DNA of 37,640 nucleotides from Pseudomonadota bacterium (GTDB lineage Bacteria; Pseudomonadota; Alphaproteobacteria; Rhizobiales; Rhizobiaceae). Each line of letters opens with the position of its first letter. The stretch's first letter is position 1. Shown one piece after another: positions 1-8,956 of this stretch. Location of the stretch: positions 1-37,640 of the forward strand of contig JAEYDD010000044.1 in assembly GCA_023404095.1 (NCBI GenBank). Reading direction: 5' to 3'. The translations under genes and the position numbers were made by a program. The notes under the pieces were generated by a model. It saw only the letters and a program-made list of their open reading frames with translations. It did not search any database and was not told where the DNA came from.

Positions 1-1
1 C

Positions 2-133
2 CACGTCACCACTCGGCTATGGGAGCATGAAACTCCCGAGGCGGAAGCATTCTGGAAAGAGAACATCGAACCTCTGGATGAAAGACACCAGCGGGAAGTG
101 ATCACGCTTTTGCCATCGATTTCTGAGGGTTAA
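2..133 (+). CDS. C-terminal end of an unknown protein (cut by window edge)
   Basis: Frame 2 is open from the first base to a TAA stop at 131-133 and gives 43 residues, rich in Glu and Trp, ending in LLPSISEG. The composition (EAEAFWKENIEPLDER) looks like real soluble protein rather than a shadow frame. The gene continues left of the window, so its family cannot be named. It reads in the same direction as the next gene, 69 bases downstream. Confidence 0.55.
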   Translation, partial: HVTTRLWEHETPEAEAFWKENIEPLDERHQREVITLLPSISEG

Positions 134-202
134 GGCGATGGCCCGGGCAGCAAAGGAACTTCCACCTGGTTGACCAGTTCTTTCTCCAGAAGGAGAACGA
201 TC

Positions 203-583
203 ATGGGTATGGACAAACCGAAGGACGGCGCACCTGGGACCACAGACCAGTCTCCGCGGTGGGAAGGGCCAGAGGCCAATCGACCCCGCGGCTACTTGCC
301 GGCAAAGGATAACCCGGACGTCGACCGCGACGCGGTAGGCGAGAACAATCAAGATCCGGAGCGCAACCGACCGTCGGATGCTATGAAGATCAAAGAGGAT
401 GCGAAAGGTCAGTTCGCTGCATCACAAGCGGATCCAAAGAGCACGGGGGTGGCGAGTGCCAAGCCCACCGTTGTGACAGGCTCCGAAGACGCAACAGCTA
501 ATCGCACCCCTCCCGGGCATAAAGGGCCCAAAAAGGACTGGGATGTGAACTTCGACGAGACGGAGCGCGACCGCTCGAGATAG
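203..583 (+). CDS. small hydrophilic disordered protein, unknown function
   Basis: The product is 126 residues. I chose ATG 203 over an upstream TTG because an AGAAGGAGA ribosome binding site sits just before it. The protein is almost devoid of hydrophobic stretches, rich in Pro, Asp, Lys, Arg and Asn, and has no Cys or membrane segment, so it is probably intrinsically disordered. Small proteins of this type are common in rhizobia, but I recognise no named family. It may be host or prophage cargo. Confidence 0.6.
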   Translation: MGMDKPKDGAPGTTDQSPRWEGPEANRPRGYLPAKDNPDVDRDAVGENNQDPERNRPSDAMKIKEDAKGQFAASQADPKSTGVASAKPTVVTGSEDATANRTPPGHKGPKKDWDVNFDETERDRSR

Positions 584-622
584 CGCCCGCCAGCGAGGCC
601 ATGCACTAGCGCGGGCGCCTCC

Positions 623-928
623 CTACTTGGGCGGCTTAACGAGGGAGATGACCCTAGGCTTGGACGGGGCATCGAGCCATTCGATCCACCTGTCTCGTTC
701 CTCAAGCGTGTCGAAGAATCGCCAACGCCTGTACTCCTCCTCGGTTGTCTCCAACATCTCGGCGATGGATACGAGTTCCAAAGGTAGCGTCACCTCGTTG
801 CCTTCGAAGCGAACGAAATACACGCCCTCGGTGGCTAGGCGAATGACCTGGCCGCATCCATAGCTGCCATCTGGATCGTCGAGCGTAAAATACCTGCCGG
901 TCAGAGTGTCGATGACTTTGTCGTTCAT
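623..928 (-). CDS. small acidic hypothetical protein
   Basis: This gene gives 101 residues from the ATG at 928. An in-frame extension to about 976 exists but adds a basic segment unlike the rest, so the shorter form is preferred. The protein opens with a compact beta-rich stretch (DTLTGRYFTL, then GQVIRLATEGVYFVRFEG) and continues with an acidic helix rich in Glu, Arg and Trp. It is convergent with the gene ending at 583. I do not recognise the family, and no strong ribosome binding site precedes either start. Confidence 0.5.
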   Translation of the reverse strand: MNDKVIDTLTGRYFTLDDPDGSYGCGQVIRLATEGVYFVRFEGNEVTLPLELVSIAEMLETTEEEYRRWRFFDTLEERDRWIEWLDAPSKPRVISLVKPPK

Positions 929-1150
929 GGTTTGAATGCGAGTCCTCACAGCCAGAAGCAAAGATATATGACACACAAATACGGTTGCGTGCCACTAAAG
1001 CTGGCAAAACAGCCGATCGCCTAACCGCGGCGATTTCGTTTGTGGAGGGAGCGAAGTGAGTTACCCGAGATGGGGACCTGTCTCGCTCTCCTCGCCGCCC
1101 TCATGTCTTAAACGGGAGGCGGACGTTAAGCCCGGCTCCCGATTGAGCAG

Positions 1151-1675
1151 TTAGTTATCGAGCCTCACGATTTTCAGGATGCTCTCGGCAGAGAGGGATC
1201 TGGAACTGAGCCCCTTACTCGCCATCTCCGAGCCGTATTCCACCAGCATTTGGCGATACCGCGGGAGACTCGATTGCGTGTGAGAGTTCAACGCGCGGTC
1301 CTTGAACTCGCTGAAGCGCTTCATCTGCTTGATAAGAAACGAAGCCACACCGAAGTGGGTGTCGTTGTTTCCGTCGAACCCGGAGAAACTTAGATCGAAC
1401 GGGTACGCGTCCTTCCTGAGCTTCTCCTGCGCTTCTGGGGAAAGCTGACCGACACTGTGCTCGATGTAGGACCACATGCCAAGAATTTCTGCGGTCTCCT
1501 GTGCGATCGTGGGATCTACATCTTCTGCTGGGATGCCGGAGAGCTCCCAAGAAAGAGCCCATGTGTTGCCGCTTAGGATCGCAGCGCGGATGAAATCTAG
1601 GTCGAGTTCTTCCTTTCCGTCCTTTTCCGCCGCGAGAGCGAGCAGGATGAGCTTTTCACCTTGCGAAAGTTTCAT
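1151..1675 (-). CDS. YfbU family protein
   Basis: The product is 174 residues starting at ATG 1675, with a GGAGG site on the minus strand just upstream. The layout matches the YfbU family: an N-terminal Leu-rich helix (LSQGEKLILLALA), a central helix in which a conserved Met-Trp precedes a Tyr-Ile-Glu, a later FSGFDGNNDTHFG segment that corresponds to the FLGFDAATE region of E. coli YfbU, and a C-terminal YRQMLVEY helix. E. coli YfbU has been linked to MazF-dependent cell death, but its biochemical role is unsettled. The gene points away from the prophage late operon and may be cargo. Confidence 0.72.
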   Translation of the reverse strand: MKLSQGEKLILLALAAEKDGKEELDLDFIRAAILSGNTWALSWELSGIPAEDVDPTIAQETAEILGMWSYIEHSVGQLSPEAQEKLRKDAYPFDLSFSGFDGNNDTHFGVASFLIKQMKRFSEFKDRALNSHTQSSLPRYRQMLVEYGSEMASKGLSSRSLSAESILKIVRLDN

Positions 1676-1791
1676 GTCCAAGCCTCCAGTTGACAGCCGA
1701 AAGTAGTGCTGGAGAAGCCTGCTATTCAAGGTCGCGTCTGAGTTTGTCCAATCTGAAAATCCAGCGCTGGCAGGACTGGAGGAGTAACCAC

Positions 1792-2118
1792 GTGGCGGGG
1801 AACCATTACTACCGCTCCACCCACTGGCGAGCGCTAAAGAAAGCGACACACGAGCGGGACGGATGGCGCTGTATCGTGCCTGGCTGCCAGACACCGACAC
1901 ACCGTCTTACCTGCGACCACATCAAGCGTCGCCCGAACGTGGACAGCCCGACAGCCTATGACGTGCTGAGCAACACCCGCACGCTCTGCGGCTACCACGA
2001 CGCCTTCGTGAAGGAGACGGCGACAGGGAAGCGAAGGCAGGACGGCAGACTGATCGTGAAAGGCGCCCGATCGGACGGGACGCCCCTTGATCCGAACCAC
2101 CCATGGCACCGGAGCTGA
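1792..2118 (+). CDS. phage HNH endonuclease
   Basis: The product is 108 residues from GTG 1792, chosen because a strong GGAGGAG lies eight bases upstream. The open frame extends further left but without a good site. The sequence has a CysxxxxCys pair (CIVPGC), the catalytic DHI segment, an Asn (LSNTRTLC) and a final His (CGYHD), which form the beta-beta-alpha-metal HNH fold. A stand-alone HNH gene directly before the terminase genes is a recurrent arrangement in HK97-like phages, where it assists packaging-related cleavage. It is the first recognisable late gene of the prophage here. Confidence 0.85.
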   Translation: MAGNHYYRSTHWRALKKATHERDGWRCIVPGCQTPTHRLTCDHIKRRPNVDSPTAYDVLSNTRTLCGYHDAFVKETATGKRRQDGRLIVKGARSDGTPLDPNHPWHRS

Positions 2119-2251
2119 TGCCGACCCGTGAAACACGTCGCGTGAAACATCGGGGAGGGGGAGGGTCGCCTTCAAGGGCGGTTAGGGGGCCTGACCATCC
2201 GGGGCCATCGTTCGCAGTGGCAAGAAATTTGGAAAGGGGGAGTTTCGCCTC

Positions 2252-2683
2252 ATGAGCATTCTAACCGCTATTGATGGTGGGGCGGGGACGCCTCCGGAGC
2301 CGGATTGGTCCCTGACCTTTTCTGACGCTGCCGAAGTCGTCCGGGCCCACGAGGAATGGACGGGGATTGTCGCCGAACTCAAGGATGCCGAGGCCCTGAC
2401 CGTCGCAAACGGCCATGCGATCAAGAGGCTCGTAGTGTTCCGCATCATCTACGACCGCACTGCTGACACTGTCGTGGAACAGGGCGCCGTCGTTCCGGCA
2501 AGAAAGACCAAGGTGCCGTCGCATTCCGCCTATTGGACGGTCCTTCGGCAGAGCGCTGAGATTATCGCGGCTGCGGAGGGGGAACTGGGTCTTGCTCCGA
2601 CGCGGCGCAGCAAGCTGGTTTCCGTCAAGCGCAAGAAGGCCAAACCGAGGGCCGCAGATGCCTACACCAGTCGCGCCGGCTGA
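2252..2683 (+). CDS. terS: terminase small subunit (P27 family)
   Basis: This 143-residue protein follows a strong GGAAAGGGGGAG site. It has a helical core (an acidic stretch around DWSLTFSDAAEVVRAHEEW, then ALTVANGHAIKRLVVFR) and a very basic Lys/Arg tail, as in P27-like small terminases that recognise phage DNA and hand it to the large subunit. It lies between the HNH gene and the large subunit and overlaps the latter by 26 bases, which supports the assignment more than any single motif. Confidence 0.8.
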   Translation: MSILTAIDGGAGTPPEPDWSLTFSDAAEVVRAHEEWTGIVAELKDAEALTVANGHAIKRLVVFRIIYDRTADTVVEQGAVVPARKTKVPSHSAYWTVLRQSAEIIAAAEGELGLAPTRRSKLVSVKRKKAKPRAADAYTSRAG

Positions 2684-4469
2684 TCCGACGACCGCCTGGG
2701 CTTGCGATGTAGTGGAAGGGAGGATCGTTGCCGGCGAGTTCGCGATACGTGCCTGCCGGCGTCACCTCGACGATCTGGAGAAGGGCCACGAGCGCGGGCT
2801 GGTGTGGCGTCCTGACAAGGCGGCGCATGCTCTCGGGTTCTTCCCCGCGATGCTGACGGTGACGGCCGGAGCCAAGGCAGGCGAGCGGTTCAACCTGCCG
2901 AGCTACACCACGTTCGTCGTCGGGTCACTGTTCGGATGGTATCGGAAGGAAAGCAATCGGCTGCGGTTCCGTACAGCCTGGGTCGAGGCGGGCAAGGGGC
3001 AGATCAAGTCGCCGGTCGCGGCGGCCATTGGGCTCTACACGCTCGCTTATCGAGGCATCCCGCGCGCCGAGTGCTACGCGATCGCGAAGGACCGCAACCA
3101 GGCGAACGTCCTGTTCGGCGATGCAGTGGCGATGGCAAACGCGGAGATGCCCGATCCGGCGTATGAGGGAGAATCCCTCGTCGGTCGCGGCGATCTGCTG
3201 CCCCGCGGTACGGGGGACATGACGTGGATGCTCGAACATCCCGCGACAGGATCGAAATTCCGGGCGCTCGCCGGCGATGAGAAGGTCAACGGCCCGCGAC
3301 CGTCCTTTGTGGCCGCTGACGAAATCCACGAGTGGAAGTCGGATGGCTCCCTGAAAACATGGCGGTCGGCCGGCGCAAAGATGCCGGGCGATTTCCTACT
3401 CTGGATGAGCACGAACACACCGGCCGCCGACCAGATCATCGCCACCGAGTGGAGCGAGACGCATCAGCGCATCTTGCGCGGAGAGGCTGAGGACGATTCC
3501 GCGTTCGCCTTCATCGCCCGGGTCGATCCGAAGGACAAACCGTTCGAGGACGAAACCTGCTGGCCGAAATCAATGCCCTGTCTCGGCATCACGTTCCCGA
3601 TCGAGAATGTCCGCATCGAGGTCAACTCGTCGAGGCATTCGGTCGGTACGCGGTTGCAGACGGAAAGGCTTTACTTCGGCGTGCCGGTCGGCTCGTCGGA
3701 ATACTGGATCGATCTCGACGCCTGGGAAGGGGTTCAACAGAAAGTCGACCTGAAGCAGGCAAAGCGTCGGACGGTGTTCCTGTCGCTCGACCTGTCGAAG
3801 AAGAACGACTTGACCGCTCTTGGCATCGGATTCCGGGATGATAACGAGGTGCTTCACGCGGCCGTCCGGTACTGGAAGCCTGAATACAAGCTCGCCGAGC
3901 GGGCGAAAGAGGACCACGCTCAGTACGTCGAATGGGCGGCGGCAAATCTGATCAATGCTGTCCCGGGCCGCTCGATCGAGTACGACTTTGTGGCTGCTGA
4001 GGTCCAGAAGCTGGTCAACGAGTTCGATGTCGAGCTGATGGTGGTCGACCCCGCGTTCCTGACGGACTTCCGACAGGCTTGCGACCGCATTGGGCTTGAG
4101 ACTTGGGTATGGTCGCCCGACGAGGAATATGGCTCCGGCCTCAAGATCATGATCCACGGCCAGGGCCGGATGGGGATGCAGTCGAAAAAGGCGCTCTGGA
4201 TGCCGCGCAGCCTCCAGCAGCTCGAAGACATGATCCTCACGCGGCAGATCGCCATCGACGAGTGCCCGGTGACGAAATGGTGCTCCGGCAATGCCGCTAT
4301 CCAGGCGGACCCGCAGAACAACCGCTTCTTCGTGAAGAAGGCGCAGCGCGGCAGAATTGACGGCCTGGTGGTGCTGGCGATGCTTGCCGGCGCCAGCGAG
4401 GTCGTGGAGACGTACGAGGCGCCTGTGTCGCCCTGGGATGATCCTAACTTCTCATTGGTGGCAAGATGA
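2658..4469 (+). CDS. terL: terminase large subunit (Terminase_1/HK97 type)
   Basis: This 603-residue packaging motor starts at ATG 2658 inside the small subunit gene. The N-terminal ATPase has a Walker A-like loop near residues 110-119 (EAGKGQIKSP) and a Walker B near 217-222 (FVAADE). The C-terminal nuclease domain has its first acidic residue in LSLDLSKKND near residue 377, a second in MVVDPAF, and a third in RIDGLVVLAML near residue 566. The length is normal. The stop codon overlaps the portal start in an ATGA, so the two are translationally coupled. Confidence 0.95.
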   Translation: MPTPVAPADPTTAWACDVVEGRIVAGEFAIRACRRHLDDLEKGHERGLVWRPDKAAHALGFFPAMLTVTAGAKAGERFNLPSYTTFVVGSLFGWYRKESNRLRFRTAWVEAGKGQIKSPVAAAIGLYTLAYRGIPRAECYAIAKDRNQANVLFGDAVAMANAEMPDPAYEGESLVGRGDLLPRGTGDMTWMLEHPATGSKFRALAGDEKVNGPRPSFVAADEIHEWKSDGSLKTWRSAGAKMPGDFLLWMSTNTPAADQIIATEWSETHQRILRGEAEDDSAFAFIARVDPKDKPFEDETCWPKSMPCLGITFPIENVRIEVNSSRHSVGTRLQTERLYFGVPVGSSEYWIDLDAWEGVQQKVDLKQAKRRTVFLSLDLSKKNDLTALGIGFRDDNEVLHAAVRYWKPEYKLAERAKEDHAQYVEWAAANLINAVPGRSIEYDFVAAEVQKLVNEFDVELMVVDPAFLTDFRQACDRIGLETWVWSPDEEYGSGLKIMIHGQGRMGMQSKKALWMPRSLQQLEDMILTRQIAIDECPVTKWCSGNAAIQADPQNNRFFVKKAQRGRIDGLVVLAMLAGASEVVETYEAPVSPWDDPNFSLVAR

Positions 4470-5731
4470 AATTCCTCGGGTTCAACATCAACCGTGAGAC
4501 GCGGTCGGCAACCTCGCCGGAAAACGCGTCCGTTGCGGTCAGCGACAGCAACTTTCTCGCCTTCTTCGGGCTGCAGTCGGTCAACCTGCCGACCGTCACG
4601 ATCGAATCCGCCTTGACGGTGCCGGCCGTGCTGGCGGCGGTCACCTTTCTGTCGCGCACCATGGCGGCTATTCCCCGCCATGCCTATCGGCAGACGAAAG
4701 ACGGCGCCGAGCGTATGTCGGGCAGGACTGCTACGGTCCTTCACGAGAACCCGAACCCGCTGATGGACAAGTTCAAGTTTGACCAGTGGTTCTGGCAGCA
4801 AGTGTTTACCGGGGGCCGCGGACTGGCATGGATCGAGCGCAACGGCAACCAGATCGAAGCGCTGTGGCCGTTGAACCCGCGAAAGACGACGGTGCGCCGA
4901 AACGGCTTCTCGCTCGTCTATAGATATGAAAACAAGGAGTATCCGGCCGAAGACGTGATCGACGTCCCCTTCTTCCTGAAGGAGGACCAGATTTCGCATC
5001 GTGGCCCGATCGCCATGGCAACGAAGGCAATTCAACTCGCCATTGCCATGAACGACTACGGCAGCACGTTCTTTGCCGGTGGCGGCGTCCCGCCGTTGGC
5101 GATGGTCGGCCCCGGTGCGAAAGGTCAAAACGTCCAGCGCGCGCTTGCTGACGTTCACGACGCCATCCAGGAGGCGAAGAAGAGCAACAAGCCGATCTTC
5201 CCGGTCCCGGTTGGTCATGAGTTGAAACCTGTCGGCATCGACCCTGAAAAGGGCCAGATGACCGACGCACGGCGGTTTCAAGTCGAGGAGATCGCGCGCG
5301 CCTGGCAGCTGCCGCCTGTCTTCCTGCAGGATTTGACCCGGGCAACCCTGAACAACGCCGAGCAGCAGGATTTGCATCTCGTCAAGCATCTGATCGGCCA
5401 ATGGGTGTCCGCCTACGAGGGCGAAATGAACCTGAAGCTGTTCGGACGGTTCAGCGGCCGACAGTTCGTGGAACACAATCTTGACGGCCTCATGCGCGGC
5501 GACTTCAAGAGCCGTATCGAGGGCATCGCGCGAGGCATCCAGACGGGACAGCTGACACCAAACGAAGCGCGCGCGCTGGAAAACCGCCCGCGACACAAAA
5601 ACCCTGCCGCTGACGAACTGCTGGTGCAGGGCGCGACAGTCCCGCTCGGCCAGCAGCCGACGACTGCGGCACCGAACCCGCCTGGTATTGGCGACGACGG
5701 AGATCAGAATGAGCAAAACGCCGGAAATTGA
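4466..5731 (+). CDS. phage portal protein (HK97 family)
   Basis: The 421-residue product is of normal length for HK97-like portals, the dodecameric ring through which DNA enters the head. Typical segments are the early SALTVPAVLAAVTFLSRTMA helix, the WFWQQVFTGGRGLAWIERN strand region, the RFQVEEIARAWQLPPVFLQD block and the following NNAEQQDL. The C-terminus is Pro/Ala-rich and disordered. It starts in an ATGA overlap with the terminase and overlaps the protease gene by 23 bases. Confidence 0.95.
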   Translation: MKFLGFNINRETRSATSPENASVAVSDSNFLAFFGLQSVNLPTVTIESALTVPAVLAAVTFLSRTMAAIPRHAYRQTKDGAERMSGRTATVLHENPNPLMDKFKFDQWFWQQVFTGGRGLAWIERNGNQIEALWPLNPRKTTVRRNGFSLVYRYENKEYPAEDVIDVPFFLKEDQISHRGPIAMATKAIQLAIAMNDYGSTFFAGGGVPPLAMVGPGAKGQNVQRALADVHDAIQEAKKSNKPIFPVPVGHELKPVGIDPEKGQMTDARRFQVEEIARAWQLPPVFLQDLTRATLNNAEQQDLHLVKHLIGQWVSAYEGEMNLKLFGRFSGRQFVEHNLDGLMRGDFKSRIEGIARGIQTGQLTPNEARALENRPRHKNPAADELLVQGATVPLGQQPTTAAPNPPGIGDDGDQNEQNAGN

Positions 5732-6314
5732 GACGCGGTCGCTTGTCGCGCCTGTCGAAGAGCGCGCGGACGGCACAAAGCGGATGGTGATCGGCTACGC
5801 GGCCATTTTCGGCGAGGTCGCGGACATCTGCGGTTACTTCGACGAAGTTATTGCCCGCGGCGCTTTCACCGAGACGCTGAAGACGTCCGACGTTCGCGCC
5901 TACTTCAACCACGATCGTGGTCGCGTCCTCGGCCGCATCTCGGCCGGTACTCTGCGGCTACGCGAGGATGCAAAGGGCCTGGCCGTGGAGATTGACCTTC
6001 CGGATACCTCTGATGGTCGCGACGTTCGCACGCTGATCGACCGCGGCGACGTCAGCGGAATGTCATTCCGCTTCAATTCGGTGCGCGAGGTATGGGACGA
6101 ATCCGGCGACAAGCCGCAGCGCACGATCCTCCAACTGGAGCTTGGCGAGGTCAGCATTGTATCCGAGCCGGCATATGATGGGACGTCCGTGGCGCTCCGG
6201 TCGCTGGATGCGGCTCGGAAGGAGAAGCGCCAGCAGAATTTCAACGCCGCCGCTCGACGCGTCGGCATGAAAGTTTCCCTCGACCTGCAATTGCTGGCGA
6301 GGAGTAAAGCCTAG
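5709..6314 (+). CDS. prohead protease (HK97 gp4 family)
   Basis: The product is 201 residues from ATG 5709, preceded by a GGAG. The open frame begins earlier at 5688, but that start is less likely. The herpesvirus-assemblin-like serine protease fold is seen in the GYAAIFGEV strand, the catalytic His in AYFNHDRG and the catalytic Ser in DVSGMSFRF. It cleaves the N-terminal delta domain of the capsid protein during prohead maturation. The position between portal and capsid is standard. Confidence 0.94.
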   Translation: MSKTPEIETRSLVAPVEERADGTKRMVIGYAAIFGEVADICGYFDEVIARGAFTETLKTSDVRAYFNHDRGRVLGRISAGTLRLREDAKGLAVEIDLPDTSDGRDVRTLIDRGDVSGMSFRFNSVREVWDESGDKPQRTILQLELGEVSIVSEPAYDGTSVALRSLDAARKEKRQQNFNAAARRVGMKVSLDLQLLARSKA

Positions 6315-6365
6315 GCCTCGCGCCGAAGCCCAATCCCCACAACACATCGTTGAAAGGATGAACCG

Positions 6366-7643
6366 ATGAGCAATCGGATCAAGGAACTGCGCGAGAAGCA
6401 GGCGACCATCGTCACCGAAGCGCGCGAACGTCTCGACCAGATCAACGCGGCGACCGACGAGGCGCGCGCGAAGGAACTGGAAACGGCGCACGACGCGGCT
6501 ATGGCCGAACATGACCGGCTGGAAAAGCTGATCGAACGCGAGGAGCGTCTTGCCAGCCTCGAAAAGCGTTCGGAGGAGGAGCGCGCAAAGAAGCGGCCCG
6601 TCTCCACCAATGATGGCGAAGTCGGTGGTCAGGACGAGGGCGACAAGCTGGAATACCGGCACGTCTTCCACAAGTTCCTCGCGAGCGGTGCCGATCCCAT
6701 GGAGCTCTCCAGCGAGGAACGCGCCGTGCTGAAGGCCGGTGTCGTCGCCAAGGAGGAATTCCGCACGCAGGTCACGACCAGCGGCGGCCCCGGCGGTTAT
6801 ACGGTGCCGGTGGAACTCGCCGACCAGATCATCAAGACGATGAAGGACTGGGGTCCAATGTACGACGAGGACATCTGCACCGTCCTCAACACGGCATCCG
6901 GCAACCAGATCAACCTTCCCACCGTCGACGACACCGCCGTCACCGCGGAAAAGCACACGGAAGGCACAGCGCTGACCGACGACGGCGGCAAGGATGCCGC
7001 CTTCGCGCAGAAGCGCCTGGACGCCTACGTCTACGACACCGAGTTCGTAAAGTTCTCGATGGAGCTGGCACAGGATTCCGTCTTCAACATGGAAACGCTC
7101 CTTGGCGGCCTGCTTGGCGAACGTCTCGCCCGCATCGCCAACAAGGAACTGACGGTCGGCGATGGCTCCGGAGACCCCAACGGCGTTGCAACGGCGTCCT
7201 CGCTCGGCCGCACGGCAGCAGCAACGGCCGCGATCACTGCCGACGAGATCATCGATCTGCTTCACTCGGTCAATTCGGCATACCGCCGTTCGCCGAAGGC
7301 CCGATTCATGTTCGCCGACACCACGCTCGCGGCGATCCGCAAGCTGAAGGACGGCCAGGGCAACTACCTCTGGCAGATGGGTGACGTGAAGACGTCGCAG
7401 CCGGGCACGCTGCTCGGTTATGCCTACAGCATCAACGACGACATGGATTCGCTGGCAGCGGCGAAGAAGGTCATGCTGTTTGGCGACTTCTCCAAGTACT
7501 TCGTCCGCAAGGTCGGCTCTCCGGTCATCGGTGTTCTTCGCGAACGCTTCTGGCCCGATCTCGGCATCGCAGGTCTGATCCGCTTCGACGGCGAGCTCGG
7601 CGATACCGCGGCCATCAAGCATCTCATCACCGCCGCGACCTGA
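6366..7643 (+). CDS. major capsid protein (HK97 family)
   Basis: The 425-residue protein starts at ATG 6366 after an AAAGGATG site. Residues 1 to about 80 form a charged coiled coil, the scaffold-like delta domain expected to be removed by the upstream protease. The mature HK97-fold part begins near TTSGGPGGYTVPVELADQI. Later segments such as FADTTLAAIRKLKDGQGNYLW and the C-terminal GVLRERFWPDLG stretch are typical of this family. It is followed by a weak hairpin rather than a strong terminator. Confidence 0.95.
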   Translation: MSNRIKELREKQATIVTEARERLDQINAATDEARAKELETAHDAAMAEHDRLEKLIEREERLASLEKRSEEERAKKRPVSTNDGEVGGQDEGDKLEYRHVFHKFLASGADPMELSSEERAVLKAGVVAKEEFRTQVTTSGGPGGYTVPVELADQIIKTMKDWGPMYDEDICTVLNTASGNQINLPTVDDTAVTAEKHTEGTALTDDGGKDAAFAQKRLDAYVYDTEFVKFSMELAQDSVFNMETLLGGLLGERLARIANKELTVGDGSGDPNGVATASSLGRTAAATAAITADEIIDLLHSVNSAYRRSPKARFMFADTTLAAIRKLKDGQGNYLWQMGDVKTSQPGTLLGYAYSINDDMDSLAAAKKVMLFGDFSKYFVRKVGSPVIGVLRERFWPDLGIAGLIRFDGELGDTAAIKHLITAAT

Positions 7644-7662
7644 TCGCGTTCGGCTTTGCAAG

Positions 7663-7684
7663 GCGGGCTGCTCCGGTGGCCCGC
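7663..7684 (+). terminator. weak GC hairpin after the capsid gene
   Basis: GCGGGC at 7663-7668 pairs with GCCCGC at 7679-7684 across a ten-base loop, followed by TCTCAAAA rather than a T-run. It could attenuate transcription or stabilise capsid mRNA. It is not a convincing full terminator. Confidence 0.3.
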
Positions 7685-7707
7685 TCTCAAAACCGAAGGA
7701 GAGACCA

Positions 7708-7890
7708 ATGAAAATCAGGATGCTTGTCGGTCTGGCCGGCGCGGATTTCTCGCTGTCCCCGAACGAGGAGACCTCTCGTTTCGACAGTAAGGAGGCAACG
7801 CGCCTCGTCGAGGCCGGTTATGCCGTTCCCGTCGACGAGAAGCCGACAGAGCGCGCCGTGAAGCCGCGCGCGAATGAGAAACGCGGCTGA
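7708..7890 (+). CDS. small head protein, unknown function
   Basis: This 60-residue product follows a good GAAGGAGAG site and ends where the next gene begins. It has a short beta-rich N-terminus (MKIRMLVGLAGADFSLS), a central EATRLVEAGYAVPV segment and a basic disordered tail. A small gene of this kind is commonly found between the capsid and head-tail connector genes of HK97-like phages. Its role is not established. Confidence 0.75.
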   Translation: MKIRMLVGLAGADFSLSPNEETSRFDSKEATRLVEAGYAVPVDEKPTERAVKPRANEKRG

Positions 7891-8552
7891 TGTCGACGTT
7901 CTTCCTCCAGATTGTGGAGCCAGCGGACGAGTTGCTGCTGGCGCCGATCGAGGCAATCCGCACCGCCGCCGGCCTTGCAGCCGGGGACGAGAGCCGGGAC
8001 GACGAGTTGACGGAGTTCGGCAAGCGGGTGTCTGCCGAGATCGTCGAAGCGTGCCGGATCGCGGTCGGCGACGGGGAAGATGAGCCGGCGGAGCCGACTT
8101 TGCGGCGCGAGACCGTCAAGGAGACATTTTCCGGTGCCGGTCGGGAAGTTCTCGTTCTCGCACGACGCCATCAGGTGAAGATCCTGAACGTCACCGAAGA
8201 CGGCAAGGCTGTTACGCTCGATCCGCGCGCGCTGCGCTCGGAACCAGGCCTACTCTACCGGTGGATCGACGGCCACCAGTCGTTCTGGACCGCGCGCGAA
8301 ATCGTCGTTGAGTATGAGGCCGGTTTCGAAACGGTGCCGTTCAGCCTTGCCGGCGTGGTGGTGGACCTTGTCCGCCTCCGGCTCTCGCAAGCATCGATCG
8401 ATCCGCTCGTGAAGTCGACGAGGGTCGAAATCGCCGATGTAGAGACTGTTCAGACAGATCGATGGGTCGGCGCGACGCCCGGAGCGGATGCCACCGGCCT
8501 GCCTCCCGAATTCCTCGCCCGCCTGGGGCGCTTCTTCAATCCGGTAGCCTGA
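7890..8552 (+). CDS. head-tail connector protein (HK97 gp6-like)
   Basis: The 220-residue protein starts in an overlap with the stop of the previous gene. It is mostly alpha-helical at the N-terminus, followed by a beta-rich centre (VEYEAGFETVPFSLAGVVVDLVRLRL) typical of gp6-like adaptor proteins that sit under the portal. Position directly after the capsid module supports the role. The assignment rests on order and general pattern, not on a catalytic motif. Confidence 0.75.
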   Translation: MSTFFLQIVEPADELLLAPIEAIRTAAGLAAGDESRDDELTEFGKRVSAEIVEACRIAVGDGEDEPAEPTLRRETVKETFSGAGREVLVLARRHQVKILNVTEDGKAVTLDPRALRSEPGLLYRWIDGHQSFWTAREIVVEYEAGFETVPFSLAGVVVDLVRLRLSQASIDPLVKSTRVEIADVETVQTDRWVGATPGADATGLPPEFLARLGRFFNPVA

Positions 8553-8956
8553 TGCTCCCGCTTACCGACACTCCGGCCGGCTCGATCAAGCGGCTTGACG
8601 TTTCTCTTTCCCGCCGCGGCGAGGACATTGTGATCAGCCGTGTGGTCAAGCGTTCCGGCGCCAGCGTGAAGGTCGATATCCCGTGCCGGGCTCTGGTCCG
8701 GACGGTGTCGGCCGATGAAGTTGCAGGCACGATCGTGCAAAGCGACCTGAAGGTGACGATCTCACCCACCCAGATCGCGGTGGCCGGCTGGCCCGGGCAG
8801 GATGAGAACATCGTATCTGGCAGCACCATCGACCCGCGGATGCCCCGCGCCACGGACAAGCTCATCATTCAGGGGCGCGAGCGACAGGTGAAGGCCTCCA
8901 AGCCGATCCTGATGGCGAATGTCTGGGTCCGGACAGACATGATCGTGTCGGGCTGA
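8552..8956 (+). CDS. head-tail joining / head closure protein (probable)
   Basis: The 134-residue product begins in a TGATG overlap with the upstream stop. The open frame extends left to 8462 but the overlap start fits the operon. It is a small beta-rich protein ending in VRTDMIVSG. Its size and slot between the connector and the gp10-like gene match the head-closure position of HK97-like phages. I see no diagnostic motif, so the function is inferred from position. Confidence 0.65.
   Translation: MLPLTDTPAGSIKRLDVSLSRRGEDIVISRVVKRSGASVKVDIPCRALVRTVSADEVAGTIVQSDLKVTISPTQIAVAGWPGQDENIVSGSTIDPRMPRATDKLIIQGRERQVKASKPILMANVWVRTDMIVSG

Noticed and set aside
2127..2150. Short direct repeat CGTGAAACA twice before the terminase genes
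   Set aside because: Only two nine-base copies with no further structure; a cos or binding site cannot be argued from this.
3920..5776. Long minus-strand open frame of 618 codons over the terminase and portal genes
   Set aside because: It is antisense to two clear phage genes, has Arg/Val/Leu-rich random composition and no motif. It is a GC-driven shadow.
6063..7661. 532-codon minus-strand frame over protease and capsid genes
   Set aside because: Antisense of well-supported head genes, no recognisable domain.
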